Below are positions 41,961 through 49,596 of a DNA stretch of 64,000 bases, piece by piece (within the stretch, counting starts at the first letter, position 1; every line of letters starts with the position of its first letter). The position numbers were made by a program, and so were the translations under genes. The stretch is from G965220075 sp965220075 (lineage in GTDB: Bacteria; Chloroflexota; UBA11872). The notes below the pieces were generated by a model. The model saw nothing but the letters and a program-made list of their open reading frames with translations. It ran no database searches and was not told the origin of the DNA. The DNA is taken from assembly GCA_965220075.1 (NCBI GenBank), contig OZ244806.1, positions 2,046,001 through 2,110,000 on the forward strand. Direction: 5' to 3'.

Positions 41961-42236
41961 ATGGGCATCACCTATTCCACCTACGAGGCCAAGGCGCGCT
42001 TCTCCGAGGTCCTGCGGCAGGTGCGCGAGGGCAAGACGGTCACGATCTCGTACCGTGGCGAGCCGGTGGCGGAGATCAGGTCGATCCGAAAGAATCCGGC
42101 CACGCTTCACGAGCGCCTCGACGACCTCGCGCGGAGCGGGGTTCTGGTCCGCTCGCACGAGCCGCGGAAGCCGCTCACGGCGGCGGCGCATCGAGCGGGC
42201 GCGCTGGCCCGCTTCCTGGCTGAGCGCGACGGGTGA
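41961..42236 (+). CDS. Type II antitoxin, Phd/YefM family
   Basis: 91 residues from ATG 41961, chosen because the promoter -10 box overlaps the upstream ATG codons (41949, 41952). The N-terminus MGITYSTYEAKARFSEVLRQVREGKTVTISYRGEPVAEIR is the Phd/YefM DNA-binding dimer fold. The C-terminus (HERLDDLARSGVLV...) would neutralise the toxin. It shares a 4-nt GTGA overlap with the PIN toxin gene, the normal antitoxin-first order. The inverted repeat at 41928-41943 is a likely operator. Confidence 0.88.
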   Translation: MGITYSTYEAKARFSEVLRQVREGKTVTISYRGEPVAEIRSIRKNPATLHERLDDLARSGVLVRSHEPRKPLTAAAHRAGALARFLAERDG

Positions 42237-42613
42237 GCGCCGCCTACGTCGATACCTCCGCACTCGTCGCCATTGCCTTCGACGACGCAGGCGGCGACCG
42301 GCTCGCCACGCGCCTGGACGAATTTACGCACCTGCTGTCCTCCAATCTGCTCGAAGCGGAGCTGCGAGCGGCCTTCGCGCGCGAGCGCCACCCATTCGCG
42401 GCAGACCTCGTCGCAGGCATCCAGTGGGTCCTGCCCGACCGGCCGCTGGCGCCCGAGCTTGCCCGGGCACTGCAGGCCGGCTACCTGCGGGGCGCCGACC
42501 TATGGCACGTCGCCACGGCCCTCTACGTCGTCGAGAAGCCCGCTGACATTGCGTTCGTAACGCTCGACGCCCGGCAGCAAGCCGTGGCGGCATCGCTCGG
42601 CTTCCAGCCCTAA
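42233..42613 (+). CDS. PIN-domain toxin (VapC-like ribonuclease)
   Basis: 126 residues from a GTG overlapping the antitoxin stop. The four acidic residues of the PIN fold are visible: Asp in YVDTSALVAIAF, Glu in NLLEAELRAAF, Asp in RGADLWHVATAL and Asp in FVTLDARQQAVAASLGF. VapC toxins cut tRNA or rRNA in the presence of Mg2+. Phd-type antitoxins with PIN toxins are a common pairing. It lies at the left border of the island with the restriction-modification gene. Confidence 0.9.
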   Translation: MSAAYVDTSALVAIAFDDAGGDRLATRLDEFTHLLSSNLLEAELRAAFARERHPFAADLVAGIQWVLPDRPLAPELARALQAGYLRGADLWHVATALYVVEKPADIAFVTLDARQQAVAASLGFQP

Positions 42614-42865
42614 CCGGACTAGCCGGATCTCGCGCCAGACCCGCCACGAGCAGGGATGCACGAGGGCGTTCGCGAGCTTGCGCCCGGCTTTCCGGCCTAC
42701 GCCGCTTGCCACACGGCTACCCTGTAGGACCGTGACGAGCGCAGACGCCAAGCCGTGAACCGCCCCGCCGCGACGGTCGATACCTACCCGCTGGCGCCGC
42801 GCCGCGCCCGCGCACCCCGTGTCGGCACACCCAAAGCGCTCAAGCCGAGCTGCTGAGCAACCAAC

Positions 42866-45800
42866 GTGCCCGGTCAGCTCTTCACCCAGTACTTCCTAAC
42901 GGACGGCATCAAGGCCACCTTTGAGTGGCGCGAGAGCGCCGCCCGGCCCGAGGCGTTCGCCGCATTCAAGGACGCCGTGCTGAGCCGCTACGAGACGCTA
43001 AGCGGCTATCAGGAGCCGGCCGAAGCCGTCACCGAGCAGGAGCTGATCCGTCCGGTCCTGGAGCTGCTGGGCTGGACCGACTACCTGCCGCAGCAGGGCG
43101 CGGCGCGCAACGAAGACATCCCCGACCTCCTGCTGTTCGCCGACGCGGATTCCAAGGCGCGCGCGGCCGCGCGAAGCGACCCTGACGACCGCTACCGCGA
43201 CGCCCTGGTAGTCGGCGAAAGCAAACGGTTCGGCCGTCCGCTCGACACCCGCGGCGGCGACGGCCGCGCCCGAACCGCCACGCCGCACGGCCAGGTTCTG
43301 CGCTACCTCTCGACCGCGGAGGGCATCACGGACGGACGCCTGCGCTGGGGCATCCTGACCGACGGCCGCGTCTGGCGCCTCTACGACCACCGTACGCGCC
43401 CCCGCGCGACCGCCTACTACCAAGCCGACCTGGCGGAGATGCTCGAGCCCGGCAACCAGGACGCCCTGCGCAGCTTCTATCTGCTGTTCCGGCGTGACTC
43501 CTTCGTGCTCCAGCAGGGCGCGGCGGCCACCTTCCTGGAAGCGGCGCTGGCCGAAGGCCGCCGCTATGAGCAGCAGGTCGCGCAGGACCTATCGACCGTG
43601 GTGTTCGAGCGCGCCTTTCCAAACCTGGTCCGGACGCTGGCGGACACCAGCGGCGCGCAGTTGCCGGACGTTCGGCAGGCGGCCCTGGTGCTGCTCTACC
43701 GCCTGCTCTTCGTGCTCTATGCGGAAGATCGCGGCCTGCTGCCGGTCAACGACTCCCGCTACGACGACTACGGCCTGCGCAAGCGCGTGCGCGACGACAT
43801 CGCGCGCCGGATGGCCGACGGCGACGCCTTCTCGACCCACGCCGCGAGCTACTACGACCACTTGATGACGCTCTGCAAGCTCATCGACAAGGGCGACGCC
43901 TCTATCGGCCTGCCGCCCTACAACGGCGGACTGTTCGCGCCGGAGGCCGCGCCGCTGCTGGAATCGGCCCGTCTGCCCGACGCCGCCATGGCGCCGATCG
44001 TCCATGACCTGAGCCACACCGAAACGGCCGGTGGACGGCACTTCGTCAACTACCGCGACATGTCGGTCCAGCAGCTCGGCTCCATCTACGAGCGTCTGCT
44101 GGAACGGGCGCCGGTGCGCGACGAGCGGGGCGCGATCGTCATCCGCCCCAATCCCTACGCACGCAAGGACAGCGGCAGCTTCTACACCCCGCAGGAGCTG
44201 GTCGACCTGATCGTGGAGCGGACGCTGAATCCGCTGGCGGAAGAGCGCCTGAAGGCGTTCGAGGACAAGGCCAAGGCGCTCGCGAGCGACCACCGCCCCA
44301 AGACCGACCGCGAGGCCGAGCTGCGCAGGCTGGACCCGGCCGAGGCCGTGCTCGATCTCAAGGTGCTCGACCCGGCCATGGGCAGCGGTCACTTCCTCGT
44401 CACCGCCGTCGACTTCCTGTCCGACTACATCGCCGACCTGGTCGAGTACGCGCCGGTGGTCCCGGAGTGGCTGGACGGCGCGTACGAGTCGCCGCTGGTG
44501 GCGCGCGTGGCGGCGATCCGGCGGGACCTGCTCGCACGCGCCCGGCAGTCGGGCTGGGTCATGGACGAGGCGCAGCTCAGCGACCAGACCATCATCCGCC
44601 GCATGGTGCTCAAGCGCTGCATTTACGGGGTCGACAAGAACCCCATGGCGGTCGAGCTGGCCAAGGTGTCGCTGTGGCTGCACAGCTTCACCGTGGGCGC
44701 GCCGCTCTCGTTCCTCGATCACCATTTGCGCCGCGGCGACTCGCTGCTCGGGCTGCGGATGCGAGACGCGCGGGAAGACCTGGAACGGCTTGGCGGAGGC
44801 GGTGGGCTGGTTTCCATGGGCGCCATCGCCGGCGCCGAGGCGGCGGCCGGCGGCATGCAGCGCATCGAGGAGCTGTCGGACGCCGACGTGGCCGAGGTGG
44901 AAGAGTCGGCCGCGCTGTTTCAGGGCGTCGAGAAGACCACCGCGGACCTCCGTAGCCTGCTCGACTTCCTCTGCGGCCTGCGCTGGCTGACCGCGGCGAT
45001 GAAGCAAAGAGAGCGCACCAGCTTCGAGGCGCCCCTGTTCGACGCCCTGGGACAGCAGCCAGACAGCGCCTACAAGCTCCTGTCCAAGGGCCCCGACGCC
45101 ATGGATTCCAAAACGCCTGCCCCCACCCCCTCCGTAACTCCCGCGGACGCGGGAGCCCAGTCCCCTTCCTCCGCAAGGTTCGAGGAGCTATGGCGGGGGG
45201 CCAATTCCATCGCCCATCGCGAGGGCTTCCTGCATTGGGAGGCCGCCTTTCCGGGCGTGTGGCACGGGTGGCAGAACTTCCGGCCCGCGGGCGGCTTCGA
45301 CGCCGTGATCGGCAATCCACCCTGGGACCGCATCAAGCTGCAGGAGGTCGAGTGGTTCGCGATCCGCGACCCCGCGATCGCCCGCGCGCCGACCGCGGCC
45401 ACGCGCAAGGCCGCCATCCAAAAGCTCCGCGCCCAGGCCGAGAGTCCAACTCCCTCTCCACTTGAGGGAGAGGGCTGGGGTGAGGGGTCTCGTCCCACCT
45501 CCATCCCCCCGGCGGACGCCCCCTCCGTCACACCGGCGCACGCCGGGGTCCAGTCCCCCTCCGTCACTCCCGCGGACGCGGGAGTCCAGGAATCACCACC
45601 AGGCCAAGCCCCCGCTCGTGGTGAGCCTGTCGAACCACGCCCACCCCCTGGATTCCGGGTCAAGCCCGGAATGACGTCTGGGGACCTCGTCGCCGACTAC
45701 GACACCGCCAAGCAACGCGCCGACACCCTCGGCCGGCTGGTCCGCGCGTCCGGTCAATACCCCCTGCTGGGCGGCGGCGACATCAACCTCTACTCCCTGT

Positions 45801-47185
45801 TCGTCGAGCGCGCCCTGGGCCTTATCAAGCCCGACGGCTTCGTGGGCCTTCTCACGCCCTCCGGCATCTACGCCGACAAGACCGCCGCCCAGTTCTTCCA
45901 GTCCGTCTCCACCGGCGGACGGGTGGCCGGCCTGTTCGACTTCGAGAACAAGAAGATCTTCTTCAAGGACATCCACGCCTCCTTCAAGTTCTGCGCGCTC
46001 ATCGTGGGCGGCGACAAGCGGCGCTTCGGCCAGACCAAGTGCGCCTTCTTCCTGCATGACGCGGCGACCATCGACGATCCCGACCGCTGCTTCCCGCTGG
46101 CGCCCAAGGACTTCGCGCGCGTGAATCCCAACACCGGCACCGCGCCCGTCTTCCGCACGCGCCGCGACGCCGAGATCACCCGCGGCATCTACGAGCGGCA
46201 CCCGGTCCTGGTGGACCGCTCAAGCGGAGAAGAGCGCCGCGCTTGGCCGGTGCGCTACCGAACGATGTTCCACATGACCAACGACTCGCACCTCTTCCGC
46301 ACCGCGGCACAACTCGAGGACCAGGGCTGCTACCCGGTCCAGGGCAACCGCTGGAAAAAGGGCAAAGAGACATACGTGCCGCTGTACGAGGGCAAGATGG
46401 TGCAGGCGTTCGATCACCGCGCCGCCAGCGTGGTGGTCAATCCCGAGAACCTCAACCGCCCCGCTCAGCCGCGCGAAACCACGCCCGAGCAACACGCCGA
46501 TCCCAACTGGCTGCCCGATCCGCAGTTTTGGGTAGACAAACAGAAGGTTGAGTGGTCACAGGGCCTGCAATGGGCGGTTGCGTTCAAGGACGTTACAGCG
46601 CCGACGAACGTCCGAACCATGATCGCGTCGATTGTGCCGCGCTCAGGCCTTGGCAATACGTTGCCGCTGCTAGCGCTTGACGCCGCTGACGTTCGCGTTC
46701 ATCGGGAAAACGCCTGGCTCTGGACCGCCTGCCTGAATTCGTTCGTATTCGACTATGTAGCCAGGCAGAAAGTGCAGGGACAGCACTTGAACTGGTTCAT
46801 CGTCGAGCAGCTGCCGGTCGTCGCAAACGACGCCTACGACCGCCGCTTCGGCGACATGACCGCCGCCGAGCTGGTGCGGGACCACGTGCTGCGGCTCACC
46901 TACACCGCCCACGACATGGCGCCATTCGCCCGCGATCTGGGCTACGGCGGCCCGCCCTTCGTCTGGGACGAAGAGGAACGCCGCCACCTCCGCGCCCGCC
47001 TCGACGCCCTCTACTTCCACCTCTACGGCCTCGACCGGGACGACGCCGGCTACATCCTGGACACCTTCCCCATCGTCCGCCGCGAAGACCAGGCCCAGTT
47101 CAACCGCTACCGCACCAAAGACCTTATCCTTGCCTACATGAACGCCCTGGCAGCCGGAGACACCGACGCCCGGATGGCGCTGTAG
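42866..47185 (+). CDS. Single-chain type IIG-like restriction-modification enzyme (Eco57I-type methyltransferase with N-terminal nuclease-like domain)
   Basis: 1439 residues from GTG 42866, without a clear ribosome binding site. The N-terminal region has IPDLLLFAD...ALVVGESKRFGRPL, resembling a PD-(D/E)xK nuclease core (residues about 86-125). Motif I of the N6-adenine methyltransferase is LDPAMGSGHFLVTAVDFL near 502 and the catalytic motif IV is VIGNPPWDRIK near 815. The C-terminal third (SLFVERALGLIKPDGFVGLLTPSGI; AWLWTACLNSFVFDYVARQK) is the target-recognition/specificity part of Eco57I-type or PglX-like proteins. Two stretches of palindromic repeat sequence are inserted in frame (about residues 750-770 and 860-938). 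It stands alone without other BREX or DISARM genes. Confidence 0.85.
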   Translation: MPGQLFTQYFLTDGIKATFEWRESAARPEAFAAFKDAVLSRYETLSGYQEPAEAVTEQELIRPVLELLGWTDYLPQQGAARNEDIPDLLLFADADSKARAAARSDPDDRYRDALVVGESKRFGRPLDTRGGDGRARTATPHGQVLRYLSTAEGITDGRLRWGILTDGRVWRLYDHRTRPRATAYYQADLAEMLEPGNQDALRSFYLLFRRDSFVLQQGAAATFLEAALAEGRRYEQQVAQDLSTVVFERAFPNLVRTLADTSGAQLPDVRQAALVLLYRLLFVLYAEDRGLLPVNDSRYDDYGLRKRVRDDIARRMADGDAFSTHAASYYDHLMTLCKLIDKGDASIGLPPYNGGLFAPEAAPLLESARLPDAAMAPIVHDLSHTETAGGRHFVNYRDMSVQQLGSIYERLLERAPVRDERGAIVIRPNPYARKDSGSFYTPQELVDLIVERTLNPLAEERLKAFEDKAKALASDHRPKTDREAELRRLDPAEAVLDLKVLDPAMGSGHFLVTAVDFLSDYIADLVEYAPVVPEWLDGAYESPLVARVAAIRRDLLARARQSGWVMDEAQLSDQTIIRRMVLKRCIYGVDKNPMAVELAKVSLWLHSFTVGAPLSFLDHHLRRGDSLLGLRMRDAREDLERLGGGGGLVSMGAIAGAEAAAGGMQRIEELSDADVAEVEESAALFQGVEKTTADLRSLLDFLCGLRWLTAAMKQRERTSFEAPLFDALGQQPDSAYKLLSKGPDAMDSKTPAPTPSVTPADAGAQSPSSARFEELWRGANSIAHREGFLHWEAAFPGVWHGWQNFRPAGGFDAVIGNPPWDRIKLQEVEWFAIRDPAIARAPTAATRKAAIQKLRAQAESPTPSPLEGEGWGEGSRPTSIPPADAPSVTPAHAGVQSPSVTPADAGVQESPPGQAPARGEPVEPRPPPGFRVKPGMTSGDLVADYDTAKQRADTLGRLVRASGQYPLLGGGDINLYSLFVERALGLIKPDGFVGLLTPSGIYADKTAAQFFQSVSTGGRVAGLFDFENKKIFFKDIHASFKFCALIVGGDKRRFGQTKCAFFLHDAATIDDPDRCFPLAPKDFARVNPNTGTAPVFRTRRDAEITRGIYERHPVLVDRSSGEERRAWPVRYRTMFHMTNDSHLFRTAAQLEDQGCYPVQGNRWKKGKETYVPLYEGKMVQAFDHRAASVVVNPENLNRPAQPRETTPEQHADPNWLPDPQFWVDKQKVEWSQGLQWAVAFKDVTAPTNVRTMIASIVPRSGLGNTLPLLALDAADVRVHRENAWLWTACLNSFVFDYVARQKVQGQHLNWFIVEQLPVVANDAYDRRFGDMTAAELVRDHVLRLTYTAHDMAPFARDLGYGGPPFVWDEEERRHLRARLDALYFHLYGLDRDDAGYILDTFPIVRREDQAQFNRYRTKDLILAYMNALAAGDTDARMAL
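45131..45165 (+). repeat. In-frame palindromic repeat (VTPADAG type) inside the restriction-modification gene
   Basis: The DNA around CTCCCGCGGACGCGGGAG forms a GC-rich hairpin and encodes the peptide SVTPADAGAQS in the gene's frame. The same unit recurs twice at 45522-45592 in this gene and, in the reverse orientation, in an intergenic site at 53121-53146. It does not look like part of the methyltransferase fold. Confidence 0.75.
45451..45676 (+). repeat. Cluster of four different palindromic repeat types inserted in frame
   Basis: From left to right the translation shows PSPLEGEGWGEGS (45451-45488), two VTPA(D/H)AGVQS units (45522-45592), GEPVEPRP (about 45614-45640) and PGFRVKPGMTS (45650-45678). 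Each corresponds to a short GC-rich inverted repeat in DNA, for example GATTCCGGGTCAAGCCCGGAAT. Such elements are normally intergenic. Together they add about 75 residues downstream of methyltransferase motif IV without breaking the frame. Confidence 0.75.
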
Positions 47186-47191
47186 ACGCCC

Positions 47192-47536
47192 ATGCGTGTT
47201 GTCGAAGATCCGCTCAACAGGACCACCATCGACGCCATCACGCGACTCATCGTGGAGCGCTTCGAGCCGGAGCAAATCATCCTCTTCGGCAGTTGCGCGC
47301 GGGGCGACACCGACGAGAATAGCGACCTCGACCTGCTGGTCGTCCTGCGCCACAACGACGAGCAGGGCCGCGAGGGCTACGCCATCCGCCTCGCCATCGC
47401 CGAGAACTTCGTGCTGCCCGTCGACGTCCTGATCCGATCGGCCCATGTGGTCGACAAGTATCGCCGGGACCCCAACTCAATGATCAGCCGCATGCTCGAA
47501 GACTCGGAAGTCCTCCATGACCGACGCGCTGCCTGA
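47192..47536 (+). CDS. MntA-type minimal nucleotidyltransferase (MNT antitoxin-like)
   Basis: 114 residues, starting 6 nt after the restriction-modification stop. The nucleotidyltransferase motif is ILFGSCARGDTDENSDLDLLVV (GSx10DxD), complete and presumably active. MNT proteins of this size act with HEPN partners in type VII toxin-antitoxin systems, where MNT adds AMP to the HEPN RNase. The downstream ORF starts like a HEPN gene but is broken, so this gene is probably an orphan. Confidence 0.88.
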   Translation: MRVVEDPLNRTTIDAITRLIVERFEPEQIILFGSCARGDTDENSDLDLLVVLRHNDEQGREGYAIRLAIAENFVLPVDVLIRSAHVVDKYRRDPNSMISRMLEDSEVLHDRRAA

Positions 47537-47690
47537 ACAGGCCTGGTTCGCCAAAGCCGACGAAGACCTGAAAATGGCCCGCCTCGACGACGAAGCCCAG
47601 TTCGACGGCCGCCACCGCACCAAAGAGCCTTTCCTTGCCTCTATGAACGCTCTAACCGCAGGGCACATCGATACACGGATCGCCAAATGA
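47517..47690 (+). pseudogene. Chimeric remnant: HEPN N-terminus joined to a restriction-modification C-terminal tail
   Basis: A 57-residue ORF from ATG 47517, overlapping the MNT gene by 20 nt. Residues 1-22 (LPEQAWFAKADEDLKMAR) are the typical start of a HEPN toxin. From there it reads RHRTKEPFLASMNALTAGHIDTRIAK, a divergent copy of the C-terminal end of the restriction-modification protein, RYRTKDLILAYMNALAAGDTDARMAL. The junction is near 47580. The HEPN catalytic RxxxxxH region is missing. A recombination or deletion between a HEPN gene and the end of a second restriction-modification gene explains it. Its stop overlaps the next start (ATGA). Confidence 0.75.
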
Positions 47691-48886
47691 CATCATCGGA
47701 CCATGCACTCATCGAAGGCTTGCTTCACGAGGAGGAAGGTCCCGCTCTGGACTTCAAGCGTGACCAATATCCGTTTGATGGACAGGACGACCAAACCAAG
47801 AGCGAACTCCTAAAAGATATTCTTGCATTTACAAATTCATGGCGTCGCACGACCGCTTACATACTAGTCGGAGTCCGGGAGGTAAAAGGATATCGCTGTG
47901 ATGCTATTGGCGTATCGAAACACTTAGACGACGCGCATCTTCAGCAATTTGTAAGTTCGAAGACCAACAGACCAGTTATCTTTCAATATCGCCAAATCCA
48001 CTTCGATGGAGTTGAAATTGGCATGCTGGAGATACCCGAACAAGAGCGCCCAATATTTCTCAATCGACGATTTGGCAACCTAGCGGAAGACACTGTCTAC
48101 ATAAGACGTGGCAGCTCCACGGCCGTGGCTCGACCGGACGAAGTTTCCCAAATGGGCACTGTGCCACCCGGAGCTACGAGCCCTGAACGACCCGACATTG
48201 TCGTCGAGTGGGCTAACATTGCGACGAAGGAGGATCTTTCAACGTCACATTCCGTCACGTCCTCAATACTCGATCCCAAGCTCCCCGACCACACTTTTGG
48301 CGTTCCGGGACAAGGGCTAGGATTTGGAGTGTCGGCGCTCACATTCGGCGGGCCCCGTAGCTTGTACTCCGAAGAGATCATCGCTTATGCCGCAGAAATA
48401 TCATTTACCAGTCCAGTTGGGCTGAAATTCACAAATCAAGGCTCATCTGCCGGTAAGAACGTGATCTTCGTTGGATCCATTACAAAGCATGAAGGACTGG
48501 AGGTCAGGGATGACTTGTATGAGCCGTCGGCATTCCACAGTATAACTCCACCGTCTCCCTCAGCTTTCCAATCCAGGTTGCCACCTGATGAGGCGGTGGT
48601 AAGGTTGCGCAACTACAGTGATAGATGGGAGCTGAATGTTGAGATTGGAGACATTCGTCCAGGCGACGAAATATGGTCAGATGACTTTATCTTCATAGGC
48701 TCATCGATTCCCAACACAATGGTATTGGAAGCCGAGATTCGGGCTGAGAACATACCGGAACCAGTGGTTCATCGTTTGGAAATTCACTTAGAAGTCGAGC
48801 ATCGTGAAATGCGGCGTGAAGATGTTGAACCGTACCTGGATGACGAATACAGAAAGCTCCTAGAACGTGGGGAAGGATCCCCGTGA
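47687..48886 (+). CDS. AlbA_2 (Schlafen-type divergent AAA_4) domain protein
   Basis: 399 residues. The N-terminal 150 residues match AlbA_2: a Glu plus LDFKRD motif (EEEGPALDFKRDQYPF), KSELLKDILAFTNSWRRTTAYILVGVRE, and VYIRRGSSTAVARPDE. The C-terminal 230 residues, rich in beta strands, are not recognised. Base composition is clearly more A+T-rich than the neighbours and codon third positions are mixed, which suggests horizontal transfer. It begins 4 nt inside the HEPN remnant's stop. AlbA_2 proteins occur in defence islands and as regulators; a defence effector role is inference. Confidence 0.75.
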   Translation: MTSSDHALIEGLLHEEEGPALDFKRDQYPFDGQDDQTKSELLKDILAFTNSWRRTTAYILVGVREVKGYRCDAIGVSKHLDDAHLQQFVSSKTNRPVIFQYRQIHFDGVEIGMLEIPEQERPIFLNRRFGNLAEDTVYIRRGSSTAVARPDEVSQMGTVPPGATSPERPDIVVEWANIATKEDLSTSHSVTSSILDPKLPDHTFGVPGQGLGFGVSALTFGGPRSLYSEEIIAYAAEISFTSPVGLKFTNQGSSAGKNVIFVGSITKHEGLEVRDDLYEPSAFHSITPPSPSAFQSRLPPDEAVVRLRNYSDRWELNVEIGDIRPGDEIWSDDFIFIGSSIPNTMVLEAEIRAENIPEPVVHRLEIHLEVEHREMRREDVEPYLDDEYRKLLERGEGSP

Positions 48887-48928
48887 GGCAGGCAGCACGC
48901 CACCTGAAATATGTAGCCTCGGCCGGTA

Positions 48929-48959
48929 CCACGCTGCACGCAGCGCGGGCCACCGGACG
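48929..48959 (+). repeat. Dispersed hairpin repeat, copy 1
   Basis: The hairpin CGCTG-CACG-CAGCG is followed by CGGGCCACCGGACG. A nearly identical unit lies at 49399-49429 and related GGCCACCGGGCG tails occur around 49.43 and 50.87 kb. Confidence 0.6.
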
Positions 48960-48980
48960 GTCCCATCGTGGAGGAACCGA

Positions 48981-49331
48981 GTGACAGCTAGGAGCCTTGA
49001 AGTCGAGTTCCATCGGGCCATGCTGAACATCTATGACGCCGCTGCCAAACTCGGCTATCGGCCCAAGTATTTCTTGCGCATGGTCGGCGAACATGGCGGG
49101 GTGGCGGCAGCGAAGCGGTTGCTGAGCGCACCTGAGGCGCAGTCGGGCTTGACCACGCTCTGGGAGCTTGAACGCCTGGACATCTCGATTGAGGCGCTGG
49201 TGGTGCAGGAGCGGTGGCAGCCGCTCTTCAGCGATGCGGAGCGCCAGGCGGCGCGGGATCGACTGAGGGCCTATGGCTATGAGTCGTCTTCCGGGAATAC
49301 ACGGCCCTCGGGCGGTGGTGGGCAGCTGTAG
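48981..49331 (+). CDS. Small conserved protein of unknown function
   Basis: 116 residues from the GTG at 48981, with GGAGGA upstream. It reads SLEVEFHRAMLNIYDAAAKLGYRPKYFLRMVGEHGGVAAAKRLL, then TTLWELERLDISIEALVVQERWQPLFSDAERQAARDRLRAYGY. This mostly helical arrangement resembles small hypothetical proteins I recall from diverse bacteria near restriction or HNH genes, but I cannot name a family or activity. The Gly/Ser-rich C-terminus looks like a random extension into flanking sequence. Confidence 0.65.
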   Translation: MTARSLEVEFHRAMLNIYDAAAKLGYRPKYFLRMVGEHGGVAAAKRLLSAPEAQSGLTTLWELERLDISIEALVVQERWQPLFSDAERQAARDRLRAYGYESSSGNTRPSGGGGQL

Positions 49332-49398
49332 ATTCCTCGCTGCGCTTCGGAATGACGGTGGGAGTCTGACAGCCTGGGATTCTCATCCGCGGCGGGTC

Positions 49399-49429
49399 CC
49401 ACGCTGCACACAGCGCGGGTCACCGGACG
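49399..49429 (+). repeat. Dispersed hairpin repeat, copy 2
   Basis: Same unit as at 48929-48959: hairpin CGCTG-CACA-CAGCG then CGGGTCACCGGACG. It is followed by a further GGGCGGGCCACCGGGCG stretch. It lies in the gap between the small conserved gene and the transposase gene. Confidence 0.6.
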
Positions 49430-49484
49430 AGGGCGGGCCACCGGGCGTCGGCGACCCCGAGACCCTCGCGGCGGTATAGAACAG

Positions 49485-49510
49485 AGGGGCGGTTCGCGAA
49501 CCGCCCCTAC
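49485..49510 (-). repeat. REP palindrome upstream of the REP-associated transposase
   Basis: A perfect 24-nt palindrome with arms AGGGGCGGTTCG/CGAACCGCCCCT. On the minus strand it begins with the tetranucleotide GTAG. It lies 87 nt before the transposase start. Confidence 0.85.
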
Positions 49511-49596
49511 TGTCCGTTGCAATTCTCTGCGACGTATGATCGGCGCATTCAAACTCTCTCCACGGAGATGTAGGCGTTGCCATCAACACGCAGGCT

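Noticed and set aside
42866..47185. The restriction-modification gene as PglX of a BREX system
   Set aside because: No BREX companions (pglZ, brxC, brxL) are present and the N-terminal nuclease-like region fits a single-chain type IIG enzyme better.
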